A DNA stretch of 47,862 nucleotides, taken from assembly GCF_001043975.1 (NCBI RefSeq), contig NZ_LABY01000019.1:1-47862 (forward strand), read 5' to 3'. Both the position numbers and the translations under genes were made by a program. Every line of letters begins with the position of its first letter. Within the stretch, counting starts at the first letter, position 1. The notes below the pieces were generated by a model. The model was given only the letters and a program-made list of their open reading frames with translations. It made no database searches and was not told where the DNA came from. Positions 36,740 to 45,765 of this stretch are shown piece after piece. This stretch comes from Methylobacterium variabile. Lineage in GTDB: Bacteria > Pseudomonadota > Alphaproteobacteria > Rhizobiales > Beijerinckiaceae.

Positions 36740-38263
36740 ATGAACAAGCCGGAACTCTTCGCCGACGCCAAGAAACAGTCGCCCTTCTCGGCGCGCTACG
36801 ACAACTTCATCGGAGGCCAGTGGGTGGCGCCCGTGAACGGCCGCTATTTCGAGAACACCTCGCCGATCACCGGCGGCGTGATCTGCGAGGTGGCCCGCTC
36901 GGACGCGCAGGACGTCGAGCGGGCGCTCGATGCCGCCCACGCCGCCAAGGACGCCTGGGGCCGGACGGCCCCGGCCGAGCGCGCCCGCATCCTCCTCAAG
37001 ATTGCCGACCGGATGGAGGACAACCTCGACCTGATCGCGCTCGCCGAGACCTGGGACAACGGCAAGCCGATCCGCGAGACGACCCACGCCGACATCCCGC
37101 TCGCCATCGACCACTTTCGCTATTTCGCCGGCTGCGTCCGGGCGCAGGAAGGTTCGCTCTCCGAGATCGATCACGACACCGTGGCCTATCACTTCCACGA
37201 GCCGCTGGGCGTCGTCGGCCAGATCATCCCGTGGAACTTCCCGATCCTGATGGCGGTGTGGAAGCTCGCGCCCGCGCTCGCCGCCGGCAATTGCGTGGTG
37301 CTCAAGCCCGCCGAGCAGACCCCGGCCTCGGTGCTGCTGTTGGCCGAGCTGATCGGCGGCCTCTTGCCGCCGGGCGTGCTCAACATCGTCAACGGCTTCG
37401 GGCTGGAGGCCGGCAAGCCGCTCGCCTCCTCGCCCCGCATCGCCAAGATCGCCTTCACGGGCGAGACGACGACCGGCCGTCTCATCATGCAGTACGCCTC
37501 GCAGAACCTGATCCCGGTGACGCTGGAGCTCGGCGGCAAGTCGCCCAACATCTTCTTCGCCGACGTCTCCGCCGAGGACGACGACTTCCTCGACAAGGCG
37601 CTCGAGGGCTTCACGATGTTCGCCCTCAACCAGGGCGAGGTCTGCACCTGCCCGAGCCGGGCGCTGGTGCACGAATCGATCTACGACCGCTTCATGGAGC
37701 GGGCGATCAAGCGCGTCGAGGCGATCAGCCAGGGCTCGCCCCTCGATCCCGCGACGATGATCGGCGCGCAGGCCTCCTCCGAGCAGCTGGAGAAGATCCT
37801 CAGCTACGTCGATATCGGCCGCCAGGAAGGCGCCGAGTGCCTCACGGGCGGCGCGCGGAACGTCAAGGAGGGCGAGTTCGCCGGCGGCTACTACATGCAG
37901 CCGACGGTGTTCCGCGGCCACAACCGGATGCGGATCTTCCAGGAGGAGATTTTTGGGCCGGTCCTGTCGGTGACGACCTTCCGGGACGACGACGAGGCGC
38001 TCAGCCTCGCCAACGACACCCTCTACGGCCTCGGCGCCGGCGTGTGGACCCGGGACGGCACCCGCGCCTACCGCTTCGGCCGGGCGATCCAGGCCGGCCG
38101 CGTCTGGACCAACTGCTACCACGCCTACCCGGCCCACGCCGCCTTCGGCGGCTACAAGCAGTCCGGCATCGGCCGCGAGACCCACAAGATGATGCTCGAT
38201 CACTACCAGCAGACCAAGAACCTGCTGGTCAGCTACTCGCCGAAGAAGCTCGGGTTCTTCTGA
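36740..38263 (+). CDS. NAD-dependent aldehyde dehydrogenase, ExaC/AcoD type
   Basis: This 507-residue class of aldehyde dehydrogenase oxidises acetaldehyde and similar aldehydes to acids. The fold signatures are [20 protein letters not shown] (coenzyme entry), the catalytic glutamate in [13 protein letters not shown] (about Glu263) and the nucleophile in [13 protein letters not shown] (Cys302). The C-terminus contains [17 protein letters not shown] and ends YSPKKLGFF, as in the acetaldehyde dehydrogenases of alcohol-using bacteria. The ATG at 36740 follows GGGAGG. It is driven by a sigma-54 promoter and a divergent activator, and its DUF779 partner follows, a common pairing. Confidence 0.94.
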   Translation: MNKPELFADAKKQSPFSARYDNFIGGQWVAPVNGRYFENTSPITGGVICEVARSDAQDVERALDAAHAAKDAWGRTAPAERARILLKIADRMEDNLDLIALAETWDNGKPIRETTHADIPLAIDHFRYFAGCVRAQEGSLSEIDHDTVAYHFHEPLGVVGQIIPWNFPILMAVWKLAPALAAGNCVVLKPAEQTPASVLLLAELIGGLLPPGVLNIVNGFGLEAGKPLASSPRIAKIAFTGETTTGRLIMQYASQNLIPVTLELGGKSPNIFFADVSAEDDDFLDKALEGFTMFALNQGEVCTCPSRALVHESIYDRFMERAIKRVEAISQGSPLDPATMIGAQASSEQLEKILSYVDIGRQEGAECLTGGARNVKEGEFAGGYYMQPTVFRGHNRMRIFQEEIFGPVLSVTTFRDDDEALSLANDTLYGLGAGVWTRDGTRAYRFGRAIQAGRVWTNCYHAYPAHAAFGGYKQSGIGRETHKMMLDHYQQTKNLLVSYSPKKLGFF

Positions 38264-38266
38264 GAA

Positions 38267-38291
38267 AGGCGGGGTACATGCCCCGCCTCTT
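38267..38291 (+). terminator. Probable terminator after the aldehyde dehydrogenase gene
   Basis: A perfect eight-base stem AGGCGGGG/CCCCGCCT with a six-base loop begins four bases past the stop and is followed by CTTCC. It lacks a long T-run, so termination may be partial and allow reading into the DUF779 gene. Confidence 0.5.
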
Positions 38292-38316
38292 CCAGGGCTT
38301 CCGGTGAAAGAGGTGA

Positions 38317-38364
38317 CGCGGGTCTTCCCCTCTCCCCGCGGGCAGGGAGAGGGGAAGACCCGCG
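38317..38364. repeat. Perfect 20-bp inverted repeat between aldehyde dehydrogenase and DUF779 genes
   Basis: The arms 38317-38336 and 38345-38364 are exact reverse complements of 20 bases around an eight-base loop, the core reading CCCCTCTCCC and GGGAGAGGGG. It resembles the dispersed palindromic intergenic repeats with a CCTCTCCCC core that are common in Rhizobiales genomes. CCTTTCTC follows on the plus strand, so it may also act as a terminator. Confidence 0.8.
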
Positions 38365-38424
38365 CCTTTCTCGTCGTGGTTATTTCCACGCACAAACCCG
38401 TGTTCCCCAACCAAGGACGCCCGC

Positions 38425-38790
38425 ATGACCGCTCCCCCACGCCGCGTCACCGCAACCCCGGCGGCCCTCGACCTGATCGCGAGCTTGCGCCGCGAGCACG
38501 GCGCGATCCTGTTCCACCAGTCCGGCGGCTGCTGCGACGGCTCGGCGCCGATGTGCTTTGCCGTCGGGGATTTCCTCGTCGGCGGCGGGGACGTGCGTCT
38601 CGGTGAGATCGGCGGGGCCGACTTCTACATCAGCGCCCCGCAATACGCGGTCTGGCAGCACACCCAGCTCGTCATCGACGTGGTGCCGGGCCGCGGCGGC
38701 ATGTTCTCGCTGGAGAACGGCTCCGGCCTGCGCTTCCTGCTGCGCTCCCGCGTCTTCAGCGAGGCCGAGCGCGCCGCCCTGAACGGCTGA
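38425..38790 (+). CDS. DUF779 domain-containing protein
   Basis: This 121-residue protein matches DUF779 throughout: LDLIASLRREHGAILFHQSG, GCCDGSAPMCFAVGDFLVG, DVRLGEIGGADFYIS, YAVWQHTQLVIDVVPGRGGM and FSLENGSGLRFLLRSRVFS. The paired cysteines in GGCCDGSAPMC may bind a metal. In many proteobacteria the gene sits directly beside an aldehyde dehydrogenase of the type found here and is thought to assist alcohol or aldehyde oxidation, but the biochemical role is not established. The ATG at 38425 has AAGGA eight bases upstream. Confidence 0.9.
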   Translation: MTAPPRRVTATPAALDLIASLRREHGAILFHQSGGCCDGSAPMCFAVGDFLVGGGDVRLGEIGGADFYISAPQYAVWQHTQLVIDVVPGRGGMFSLENGSGLRFLLRSRVFSEAERAALNG

Positions 38791-38859
38791 CGGCGCGGGG
38801 CCGTGGCGGGGCCGGCGGCCGGCGTGCTAAGCGCGGACACGTTCTCCCGGAGCCAGGCC

Positions 38860-39339
38860 ATGCCGTCCCTGACCCATCTCGACGCCGCCGGCGCCGCCAA
38901 CATGGTCGACGTCACCGACAAGGCCGCGACCGATCGGGCCGCCCGCGCCGAGGGCCTGGTGGTGATGAACCCCGAGACCCTGCGGCTGATCCGCGAGGGC
39001 GACGCCAAGAAGGGCGACGTGCTCGGCACCGCGCGGCTCGCCGGCATCATGGCGGCCAAGCGCACCCACGAGCTGATCCCGCTCTGCCACCCGCTGCTGC
39101 TGACCAAGGTCCGGGTCGAATGCGAGCCCGACGAGGCCCTGCCGGGCATCCGCGTCACCGCCGAGGTGCGGGTGCAGGGACCGACCGGCGTCGAGATGGA
39201 GGCGCTGACCGCCGTCTCGGTCGCCTGCCTGACGGTCTACGACATGGTCAAGGCCGCCGACCGCGGCATGCGGGTCGAGGGCGTGCGGCTGCTGCACAAG
39301 AGCGGCGGCCGCTCCGGAACCTGGGAGGCCGGCCGGTGA
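38860..39339 (+). CDS. moaC: Cyclic pyranopterin monophosphate synthase MoaC
   Basis: MoaC, with MoaA, makes cyclic pyranopterin monophosphate, the first stable intermediate of molybdenum cofactor synthesis. The 159-residue sequence has all family blocks: [74 protein letters not shown] and the catalytic lysine in [20 protein letters not shown]. The ATG at 38860 is chosen; an upstream in-frame GTG adds 19 residues with no similarity. Its stop overlaps the moeA start. It supplies cofactor for enzymes such as PaoC in this window. Confidence 0.96.
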   Translation: MPSLTHLDAAGAANMVDVTDKAATDRAARAEGLVVMNPETLRLIREGDAKKGDVLGTARLAGIMAAKRTHELIPLCHPLLLTKVRVECEPDEALPGIRVTAEVRVQGPTGVEMEALTAVSVACLTVYDMVKAADRGMRVEGVRLLHKSGGRSGTWEAGR

Positions 39340-40571
39340 GCGGGCTGCTCCCCGTCGCGGAGGCGCTGGCGCGCATCCTGGCCGGCGCGACGCCCGTCGA
39401 GGCCGAGACCGTCCCGATCCAGGCCGCCGCCGGCCGCACCCTGGCGCAGGACGTGCACGCCCTGCGCACCCAGCCGCCCTTCGCCACCTCGGCCATGGAC
39501 GGCTACGCCGTGCGGGCCGCCGACGTCGCCGGTGCCGGGCCCGACGCGCCGGTGCGCCTGAGAGTGACCGCCGTCAGCGCCGCCGGCCACGGCGCCCGCG
39601 GGCCGGTGGGCCCGGGCGAGGCGATCCGCATCTTCACCGGCGCTCCCCTGCCCGAGGGCGCCGACACGATCGTGATCCAGGAGGACACCTCGACCGAGGG
39701 CGACGCGGTGCTGGCCCGGGCCGGCAACCCGCCCGGGCGCCACATCCGCGGCAGCGGGCTCGACTTCCGCGAGGGCGACCGGCTGCTCGCGGCCGGCGAG
39801 CGCCTCGACGGCTGGCGGGTGGCGCTCGCCGCCGCGGGCGGGCACCCCACCGTGAGCGTCCGGCGCCGGCCCCGGGTGGCGGTGCTCGCCACCGGCGACG
39901 AGCTGGTGCGGCCGGGCGAGCCGGCGGCCTGGGATCAGATCGTCGCCTCGAACGGGCTGGCGCTGGCGGCGATGGCCGAGACGGCCGGCGCCGAGGCGAT
40001 CGACCTCGGCATCGCCGGCGACCGCTTCGCCGACCTCAAGGCCGCCATCGGCCGCGCCCGCGACGCCCGCGCCGACCTCCTCGTCACCCTGGGCGGCGCC
40101 TCGGTCGGCGACCACGACCTCGTGCAGTCCGCCCTCGTCCGGCAGGGCCTCGACCTCGGCTTCTGGCGGATCGCCCTGCGCCCCGGCAAGCCGCTGATGC
40201 ACGGGCGCCTCGGGCCGATGGCGGTGCTGGGCCTGCCCGGCAACCCGGTCTCGTCGGTGGTCTGCGGGCTGCTCTTCGTGCATCCGCTGATCCGGGCGCT
40301 CCTCGGCGACCCGGAGGCCGGGGCCGACCGCAGCGAGCCGGCGCTCCTCGGGCGCGACCTGCCCGCCAATGACGGCCGCCAGGACTACGTGCGGGCGCGC
40401 CTCGACACCGCGCCCGACCGGCTCCCGGTGGTGCACCCGGCCGAGCGCCAGGATTCCTCGATGCTCTCGGTGCTGGCCCGCTCCGAGGCGCTGCTGATCC
40501 GCGCGCCCCACGCGCCGGCGGCCCGGGCCGGCGATCCGTGCCGCATCCTGCGGCTCGACCGGAGCCTGTGA
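39336..40571 (+). CDS. moeA: Molybdopterin molybdenumtransferase MoeA
   Basis: MoeA inserts molybdate into adenylylated molybdopterin. The 411-residue protein starts at a GTG (39336) that overlaps the moaC stop, with GGGAGG placed correctly upstream. Recognisable blocks are [37 protein letters not shown], the MogA-like domain with [29 protein letters not shown] and [13 protein letters not shown], then [13 protein letters not shown], and the C-terminal beta domain ending [10 protein letters not shown]. It is translationally coupled to moaC. Confidence 0.96.
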   Translation: MSGLLPVAEALARILAGATPVEAETVPIQAAAGRTLAQDVHALRTQPPFATSAMDGYAVRAADVAGAGPDAPVRLRVTAVSAAGHGARGPVGPGEAIRIFTGAPLPEGADTIVIQEDTSTEGDAVLARAGNPPGRHIRGSGLDFREGDRLLAAGERLDGWRVALAAAGGHPTVSVRRRPRVAVLATGDELVRPGEPAAWDQIVASNGLALAAMAETAGAEAIDLGIAGDRFADLKAAIGRARDARADLLVTLGGASVGDHDLVQSALVRQGLDLGFWRIALRPGKPLMHGRLGPMAVLGLPGNPVSSVVCGLLFVHPLIRALLGDPEAGADRSEPALLGRDLPANDGRQDYVRARLDTAPDRLPVVHPAERQDSSMLSVLARSEALLIRAPHAPAARAGDPCRILRLDRSL

Positions 40572-40574
40572 GGC

Positions 40575-40593
40575 GGGGGCGCTGCCGGCCCCC
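40575..40593. terminator. Candidate bidirectional terminator between moeA and the cysteine-rich gene
   Basis: GGGGGC and GCCCCC form a six-pair stem around a seven-base loop in the 30-base gap between two converging genes. There is no T-tract. Position supports a shared terminator; the stem is short. Confidence 0.4.
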
Positions 40594-40601
40594 TCTCACG
40601 G

Positions 40602-40868
40602 CTATTGCGGTTCGGCGGGACCGCCGGTCTTGCGGTCGTAGGTGTTGATCGCCGCTCGGCACTGGGCCGAGAGCTTGGCGCGGTTGCGCGTGAAGCAGCG
40701 CTCGACCTCCGGGCTGTCCGGATCGGCCCCGGCGCAGAGTTTGAAGTAGTCGCTGGCGCAGTTCATCTGCAGGCCCGGATCGTCCCGCTGGGCGAGGGCC
40801 GGCGTCGCCGCCAGGAGCGTCAGGAGGGCCGCGGTGGCGGCCGGCGCACGAAACGACTTCGGGTTCAA
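40602..40868 (-). CDS. Small secreted cysteine-rich protein
   Basis: This 88-residue protein has a clear signal peptide (about residues 1-26, ending ATPALAQ). A mature part of about 60 residues with four cysteines in the pattern C-x8-C-x12-C-x11-C follows (NCASDYFKLCAGADPDSPEV, RCFTRNRAKLSAQCRAAI). That spacing resembles the cysteine-rich repeat of the Golgi apparatus protein 1/FGFR type found singly in many Rhizobiales periplasmic proteins. The cysteines probably form two disulfides in the periplasm. Function is unknown. It converges on moeA. Confidence 0.78.
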   Translation of the reverse strand: MNPKSFRAPAATAALLTLLAATPALAQRDDPGLQMNCASDYFKLCAGADPDSPEVERCFTRNRAKLSAQCRAAINTYDRKTGGPAEPQ

Positions 40869-41259
40869 GGCGTCATCCCCGCTGGAGAAGCTGGAGCCCT
40901 AGGGTAGGTGCTGCGGGCCGCCGGGCAAGCGCGGCCGGGTCACACAAGCTCGGGAGACGTGCGGGCCCGCACCGGAGGCGGTGTGCGCATCCTGTGCGGG
41001 AGCGTCGGGCCACGGCCCCGCACGCGACGCTCTGACAATCTTACGGTCAAGCCCTCAGCATTCTTACAGACAAGCTCGCGTCCAACGGCCGCGCTTTGAT
41101 TAAGATTGGCTGAATATCCTTTTCAGACCGCATTAAAATCCACGGCTTTATTGCGGCGCGCAACGAAGCATGAGGCGGCTCTCGATCGGCGCGCCGCGGT
41201 TCCGGCAGGCATCCCGCCCGCCGCGGCCCGGCCACCCGGCGGCCGCGAGGCGAGCGGCG
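40869..41259. other. Intergenic region upstream of nepR, no gene seen
   Basis: This gap of about 390 bases separates the divergent cysteine-rich protein and nepR. Its right part (41030-41160) is somewhat richer in A and T and probably carries the nepR-ecfG promoter. I looked for the EcfG-type GGAAC...CGTT promoter and did not find it. An in-frame ATG at 41170 could extend nepR upstream. Confidence 0.45.
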
Positions 41260-41586
41260 ATGCGCGACGACCAGAGAGACACCGACGGGCCGGCCGGACC
41301 GGCGCCGCGATCCCGCGGGCGGCCGGACGGGAGACCGGGCAAGGGAGAGCTGGCCAAGGGAGAGCCGGACAAGCCGCGGGGGGAGCTCGACGACGAGACC
41401 CGGCGCCGGCTCGGCCGGGCCCTGCGCGCCCACTACGCCGACCTCCTGAGCGCCCCGGTGCCGGAGCGCTTCGCGGCGCTCATCGCCGGGCTCGATGCCG
41501 GGCCGCGAAGGGCCAAGGTCGCGCCGCCGGCCGGGCCATCTGACGACAGTTCCGGGGATCTGCCCGGACGGGAGGATGCGCGATGA
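41260..41586 (+). CDS. nepR: Anti-sigma factor NepR
   Basis: NepR binds the general-stress sigma factor EcfG and releases it when the response regulator PhyR is phosphorylated. The helical core appears as LDDETRRRLGRALRAHYADL and then PVPERFAALIAGLD, which is the NepR signature (L-R-x-x-Y...E-P-V-P-x-R-F). The N-terminus (Arg- and Gly-rich with two GELAKGEPDKP-like repeats) and the C-terminal tail are disordered, as usual. I chose the ATG at 41260 (108 residues); one at 41170 would give 138. The stop overlaps the ecfG start by ATGA. phyR is not in the window. Confidence 0.88.
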   Translation: MRDDQRDTDGPAGPAPRSRGRPDGRPGKGELAKGEPDKPRGELDDETRRRLGRALRAHYADLLSAPVPERFAALIAGLDAGPRRAKVAPPAGPSDDSSGDLPGREDAR

Positions 41587-42128
41587 CACCCGTCGATCCC
41601 GAGATGCGCGCGTTGCTGCTCGGCTCCATCCCGGCCCTGCGCGCCTTCGCGTTCTCGCTGACCCGCGACCTCGACCGCAGCGACGACCTGGTGCAGGAGA
41701 CCCTGGTGCGGGCCTGGACCAAGTCCGACAGCTTCACCCCGGGCACCAACCTCTACGCCTGGCTCTTCACCATCCTGCGCAACCTGTTCTACTCCGAGCA
41801 GCGCAAGCGCCGGCGCGAGGTCGAGGATGCCGACGGGGTGATGGCCGGACGGCTGGCTGCCCTGCCGGACCAGGAGGCGCGGGTCGAGCTCTCGGCCTTC
41901 CAGGCGGCGCTGAGCACCCTGCCGGCGAACCAGCGCGAGGCGCTGGTTCTCGTGGGGGCGCAGAACTTCACCTACGAGGAGGCGGCCGAGATCTGCGGCG
42001 TCGCCGTCGGCACGATCAAGAGCCGGGTCAGCCGGGCGCGCGGGCGCCTGATCGAGCTGCTCGGCATGACCGGCCCCGACGACATCGGCAGCGACGGCAC
42101 GACGCTGGCGGCCATGAGCCATCCGTGA
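41583..42128 (+). CDS. ecfG: General stress sigma factor EcfG (ECF15 group)
   Basis: This 181-residue ECF sigma factor directs the alphaproteobacterial general stress response. Region 2 is LRAFAFSLTRDLDRSDDLVQ, ETLVRAWTKSDSFTPGTNLY and AWLFTILRNLFYSEQRKRRR. Region 4 is the helix-turn-helix LPANQREALVLVGAQNFTYE, EAAEICGVAVGTIKSRVSRA. Both are close to known EcfG proteins. The start overlaps nepR by four bases, so sigma and anti-sigma are made in balance. A small hypothetical gene follows. Confidence 0.95.
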   Translation: MTPVDPEMRALLLGSIPALRAFAFSLTRDLDRSDDLVQETLVRAWTKSDSFTPGTNLYAWLFTILRNLFYSEQRKRRREVEDADGVMAGRLAALPDQEARVELSAFQAALSTLPANQREALVLVGAQNFTYEEAAEICGVAVGTIKSRVSRARGRLIELLGMTGPDDIGSDGTTLAAMSHP

Positions 42129-42262
42129 CCGGCGATCCGCGGCCCGTGCCCCCCGGGGATAAGGGCCGGGACGCCGCACCCTCGGAACACTTCGCCGGGC
42201 TGCGCAGTTTCGATGCCCCAGCGGCAGTCCTGCGGCGCTGCCCCCAACCGGTGAGGATGGTC

Positions 42263-42499
42263 ATGCCACGCCCCTACGAAGCCGTCGCGGACGCAGTCCG
42301 CACCGCACGTGCCATCGTGATGCAGGAGGGCTCCGCGCTCGCCGTGGCGGCGCGGGCCGGGAACGATGCGGCGGTCGAGGCGGCGAGCTGCGACCTCGTC
42401 AGCCGGATCGCCCAGGCGATCCTGGACGCCGAGCACGAGACCCTGGCCCGCTCCCTCGTGGCCGCCGACTCCGTCCCGGCGACGCGCCTGAGCGCCTGA
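42263..42499 (+). CDS. Small hypothetical protein downstream of ecfG
   Basis: This 78-residue, mostly helical and alanine-rich protein (MPRPYEAVADAVRTARAIVM ... CDLVSRIAQAILDAEHETLA) has no domain I recognise, no signal peptide and no membrane helix. The codon pattern is that of real genes here. GTGAGG lies six bases before the ATG at 42263; an ATG two codons earlier is possible. It is 134 bases from ecfG, so it might be part of the stress operon, which is inference only. Confidence 0.6.
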   Translation: MPRPYEAVADAVRTARAIVMQEGSALAVAARAGNDAAVEAASCDLVSRIAQAILDAEHETLARSLVAADSVPATRLSA

Positions 42500-42525
42500 G
42501 CACCCTGGCCCATGCCTGTTCGGGT

Positions 42526-42555
42526 GAGGCCGGCGCCTCCGGACGCAGCCGTCCG
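42526..42555. terminator. Two adjacent hairpins between convergent genes
   Basis: GAGGC-CGGC-GCCTC (42526-42539) and CGGACG-CAGC-CGTCCG (42540-42555) stand side by side in the 70-base gap between the small hypothetical gene and the glycosyltransferase gene, which converge. Neither has a T-tract. They are plausible bidirectional terminators. Confidence 0.4.
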
Positions 42556-42569
42556 AAGCCGCTGCGGGA

Positions 42570-45500
42570 TCAGGCGCCCTCCCCCGCCGTCGCCTCGATG
42601 GCGGCCTCGTAGGCCGCGAGGCTCGGCACCGCCGCGGGCAGGGCCGGGATCCGGACCTCCGCGAGCTGGCCGCGGGCCGCCACGAGCGCGTCGAGCACCG
42701 CCCCGGTGTCGCGGCCGAACGGGATCAGCAGCCCGCCGCCCTCGGCGCGGATCCGCTCGGCCGGGGCGCCGATGTCGAAGGCGACGACCGGATAGCCCGC
42801 GGCCCAGGCCTCCGACAGGACGTAGGAGTAGGTCTCGGGCCAGACGCTCGACAGGAAGACGTAGTCCGGGTCGGCCTCCGCCAGCAGCCGCGGCAGGTCG
42901 CCGGGGTCGTAGGAGCCGGTCACCGCCAGGTTGCCGAGGCCGGACGCCCGGTGCGGGTCGGCGACGTTGCCGATCACCGTGAAGGCGATGGGCCGCCGCT
43001 CCCGCGCCGCCCGCTCCGCCAGGGCCACGACGAGCTCGAAGCCCTTGTGATGGCCGATGGCGCCGACGAGGGCGACCCGGACCGCACCCGCGCGGGGTTT
43101 CCGGGGCCGCTCGGGTGCCGGGGCCGGCGCTGCCCTGGGATGCGGCACCACCGCGATGCCGGTCAGGCCGAGCCGGCGCGCGTAGCGCTCGGCGGTGTCG
43201 CGGCTGGGCGCCACCAGCCGCCGGGCGCCGCGCAGGATGCGCTCGTTGGTCGCCAGCCAGCCGTCGAGGCCGCCGCCCATCAGGGCGTTCTGGTCGCCGT
43301 AATCGTGCGTCACCCCTCGGACCGTGCAATGGCGGCAGACGTCCGGGGGCGGCTCCTCGCAGTAGAAGTTGCGCCCGTCGACCAGGTGGACCTTCGGGCA
43401 GTACCACTGGAAGTCATGCAGCGTGACGACGTAGGGCCAGCGGCCGGAGAGCAGCCGGTCCAGGAAGGACGAGGCGTAGCCGAAGCGGGCGTTGAGGTGC
43501 AGGTCGATGGCGACGCCCTCTCCCTCCAGCGCCTCGAGCAGGGCGAGAAGGCCCTCGGGCCGCAGGGTCACGGTCGCTCCGGCCGCGTCCAGAGCAAGGG
43601 CCAGGCGCGCGCCGGCCGGCGCCAGATGGCCGATCTCGTGCTCCGGCGCCCGGGCGAGGCCGCGGATCTGGTTGACGTAGCGCGTCGCGCCGCCGCCGAG
43701 GCCGTGCCCGAGATGCAGCGTCAGGCGCCGGGCCGTCCGGGGGAGCAGCCGCACCAGGGCGGCGATCCGCAGGCCGTGGAGCGGGTCGGCGGCGATGAAG
43801 GCGTCGACCTCGTCCTGGTACTCGGGGTAGCGGCCGACGAGCCGGTCGTGGTTCTCCGCCAGGATCGCCAGCCGCTCGCCCTTGCCGAACGACACCGAGC
43901 CTTCGTGCTCGACGTAGGTGTCGGTGGCGGCGACGTGGATCCAGCCGAGGTCGCGGGCCTTGAGGCACCAGTCGACCTCCTCGCAGTAGCCCCGCCCCCA
44001 TTCGGGCGAGAGCGCCCCGACCTCGTCGAGGGCCTGCCGGTTCAGGTAGAGGCAGAAGCCGACGCCCGTCGGGATCGTCACGGGCGCGGGTGCTGCGGCC
44101 TCGAGGGCGGCGTCGATCGCCTCCGGCGGGAGGCCGAGGACCGGCGCCTGCGCCTCCGGCATCCCGGGGAAGCCCAGGATCGTGGCGTTGTTCGAGAGCG
44201 GGGTGACGCTGGCGATGCCGGGGATCCGGTGGCAGGCGCGGGCAAGCTTCTCCAGCGCCCGCGGCGCCAGCACCGTGTCGGCATTGACGAGGACGCAGTC
44301 CTCGCCCGGCTCGAGCAGGGCGAGGCCGCCATTGACCGTGCCGACGAAGCCGAGATTCGCCTCGTTGCGCAGGACCGTCAGGCCCGGATGGCCCTCGGCC
44401 GCCAGGGCGTCGAGGTAGCGGGTGACGGCCGGATCGGGCGAGGCGTCGTCGATCACCAGCGCCCGCACCCGACCGGGCGCGAGCTGCGGCAGGAGCGAGG
44501 CGAGACATGCCCTGAGGTCGGCGAGGCCGTTATAGACCGGCACGATCACGCAGGCGGGGGGCGGGAGGCGACCGCCCTCCGGCGGCGGCGGCGGCTCCGG
44601 CGCCGACAGGACGAGGCGCGCCCCGCCGCCGGGCCGGATCGCCGCGACGATGCGGTCGCGCACCGCCCGGCGCTCCTCGCGCGTCGCCGCCGGATCGTTG
44701 CGGAGCAGGAGCGCGCGCGCTTCGCCCCGGGCGAGCTCGATGCTGCCGCGCAGGTGACCGATCACCTGCCCGTGCCCGACCGGCCCGACCGCGAGGTCGG
44801 TGCCCGGCGGCAGCGACCCGGGCGGGAAGGCGAAGGAGGCCGAGCGGCGGCCGAAGCGCGCGAGAATATCGGGCCGCGGATGGGTGACCGCCTCCGCCAG
44901 GGGCGTGCCGTCGAGGACGGCCCGCACCGTGGTCGGACGGTCGAGCCCCGCCGCGTCGAACACCCAGCCGGTGACCCGGCTCGGCGCCTCGACGTGCAGG
45001 CTCAAGCGCAGCTGCGGCGCGTAGGTGCCGAGCGCCGCCACGGTGTCACCGGCCCGCACGGCGAGGGCGTGGGGCGCTCCGTCGAGGGCGAAGGCCGGCA
45101 GGTGCAGGCGGAAGCCGTTCCAGCCGCCCTCGCGGCTGCCGTAGCGCAGCTCGGGCCGGTAGATCCCGGGCCGGACGGGCTCGCCCTCCAGGCCGTCGAC
45201 GATCAGGCGCACCGCCGGCAGCGGCTCGGGCGAGAGCGCCGAGACCCAGCCCTCGAGCACGCCCTCGGCGACGCCGTCGAGGTGGAGCGTGTGGCGTCCC
45301 GGCCCGACCACGATCCGCTGCTGGTCGGCGCGGCCCGGCTCGACCACCGTGAGCCGGAGCTTGCCCGGGCCGGCGAGCAGCGCCGGATCGAGGGCGGCGT
45401 GCAGGTAGGTGGCGCCGTCCTCGACGAATCGGCGCTCGACGGGCAGGTCGCGCTCGCCCTCGCCTCCCCGGGCCAGGGTGAGGCCGACCCCCTCGGCCTC

Positions 45501-45629
45501 CGCCCCGGGATTCAGGGCGACCAGGACGCCGCAATTGTAGAGCCTGCCCCAGGCGACCGGGCCGGGAGGCGGCACGAACCACCGGCGCCCCGTCTCGGCG
45601 AGGTGCCGCGCGCGTTTCAGGATGGTCAC
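42570..45629 (-). CDS. Large bifunctional glycosyltransferase (GT2 plus GT4 domains)
   Basis: This 1019-residue protein has three parts. Residues about 1-330 are beta-rich and contain two diverged copies of a module with a G-W-V ... VDG/LDG ... RP-D/E-L/I pattern (VLEGWVSALSPEPLPAVRLI and [20 protein letters not shown]). Residues about 355-620 are a GT2 family A fold (ACVIVPVYNGLADLRACLAS, LVNADTVLAP, GRGYCEEVDWCLKARDLGW). Residues about 640-1019 are a GT4-type fold (HLGHGLGGGATRYVNQIRGL, VALVGAIGHHKGFELVVALA, SSVWPETYSYVLSEAWAAGY). No membrane helix is seen. It likely builds a surface or extracellular polysaccharide; substrates are unknown. No other polysaccharide genes are adjacent. Confidence 0.87.
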   Translation of the reverse strand: MTILKRARHLAETGRRWFVPPPGPVAWGRLYNCGVLVALNPGAEAEGVGLTLARGGEGERDLPVERRFVEDGATYLHAALDPALLAGPGKLRLTVVEPGRADQQRIVVGPGRHTLHLDGVAEGVLEGWVSALSPEPLPAVRLIVDGLEGEPVRPGIYRPELRYGSREGGWNGFRLHLPAFALDGAPHALAVRAGDTVAALGTYAPQLRLSLHVEAPSRVTGWVFDAAGLDRPTTVRAVLDGTPLAEAVTHPRPDILARFGRRSASFAFPPGSLPPGTDLAVGPVGHGQVIGHLRGSIELARGEARALLLRNDPAATREERRAVRDRIVAAIRPGGGARLVLSAPEPPPPPEGGRLPPPACVIVPVYNGLADLRACLASLLPQLAPGRVRALVIDDASPDPAVTRYLDALAAEGHPGLTVLRNEANLGFVGTVNGGLALLEPGEDCVLVNADTVLAPRALEKLARACHRIPGIASVTPLSNNATILGFPGMPEAQAPVLGLPPEAIDAALEAAAPAPVTIPTGVGFCLYLNRQALDEVGALSPEWGRGYCEEVDWCLKARDLGWIHVAATDTYVEHEGSVSFGKGERLAILAENHDRLVGRYPEYQDEVDAFIAADPLHGLRIAALVRLLPRTARRLTLHLGHGLGGGATRYVNQIRGLARAPEHEIGHLAPAGARLALALDAAGATVTLRPEGLLALLEALEGEGVAIDLHLNARFGYASSFLDRLLSGRWPYVVTLHDFQWYCPKVHLVDGRNFYCEEPPPDVCRHCTVRGVTHDYGDQNALMGGGLDGWLATNERILRGARRLVAPSRDTAERYARRLGLTGIAVVPHPRAAPAPAPERPRKPRAGAVRVALVGAIGHHKGFELVVALAERAARERRPIAFTVIGNVADPHRASGLGNLAVTGSYDPGDLPRLLAEADPDYVFLSSVWPETYSYVLSEAWAAGYPVVAFDIGAPAERIRAEGGGLLIPFGRDTGAVLDALVAARGQLAEVRIPALPAAVPSLAAYEAAIEATAGEGA

Positions 45630-45765
45630 GTCGCTTAAGACCGCACAGGAGGGGGCCGCCGGCCAGGGCTGGCGGGCATCGTCTCCCTCTAGCCGAGACC
45701 GGGGCCGACCGCGAACTGCCGCGGCGCCACATGCCCTCGCTTCCGCCGACTGTGCTCCCGCGGCC

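Noticed and set aside
40870..41160. An EcfG-dependent promoter (GGAAC-N16/17-CGTT) upstream of nepR
   Set aside because: I scanned for GGAAC followed by CGTT at the right distance on the plus strand and did not find it, so no promoter is claimed.
42951..45638. An 895-codon plus-strand frame opposite the glycosyltransferase
   Set aside because: Low-complexity Arg/Gly/Asp/Glu-rich translation without any domain; the minus strand encodes clear GT2 and GT4 folds.
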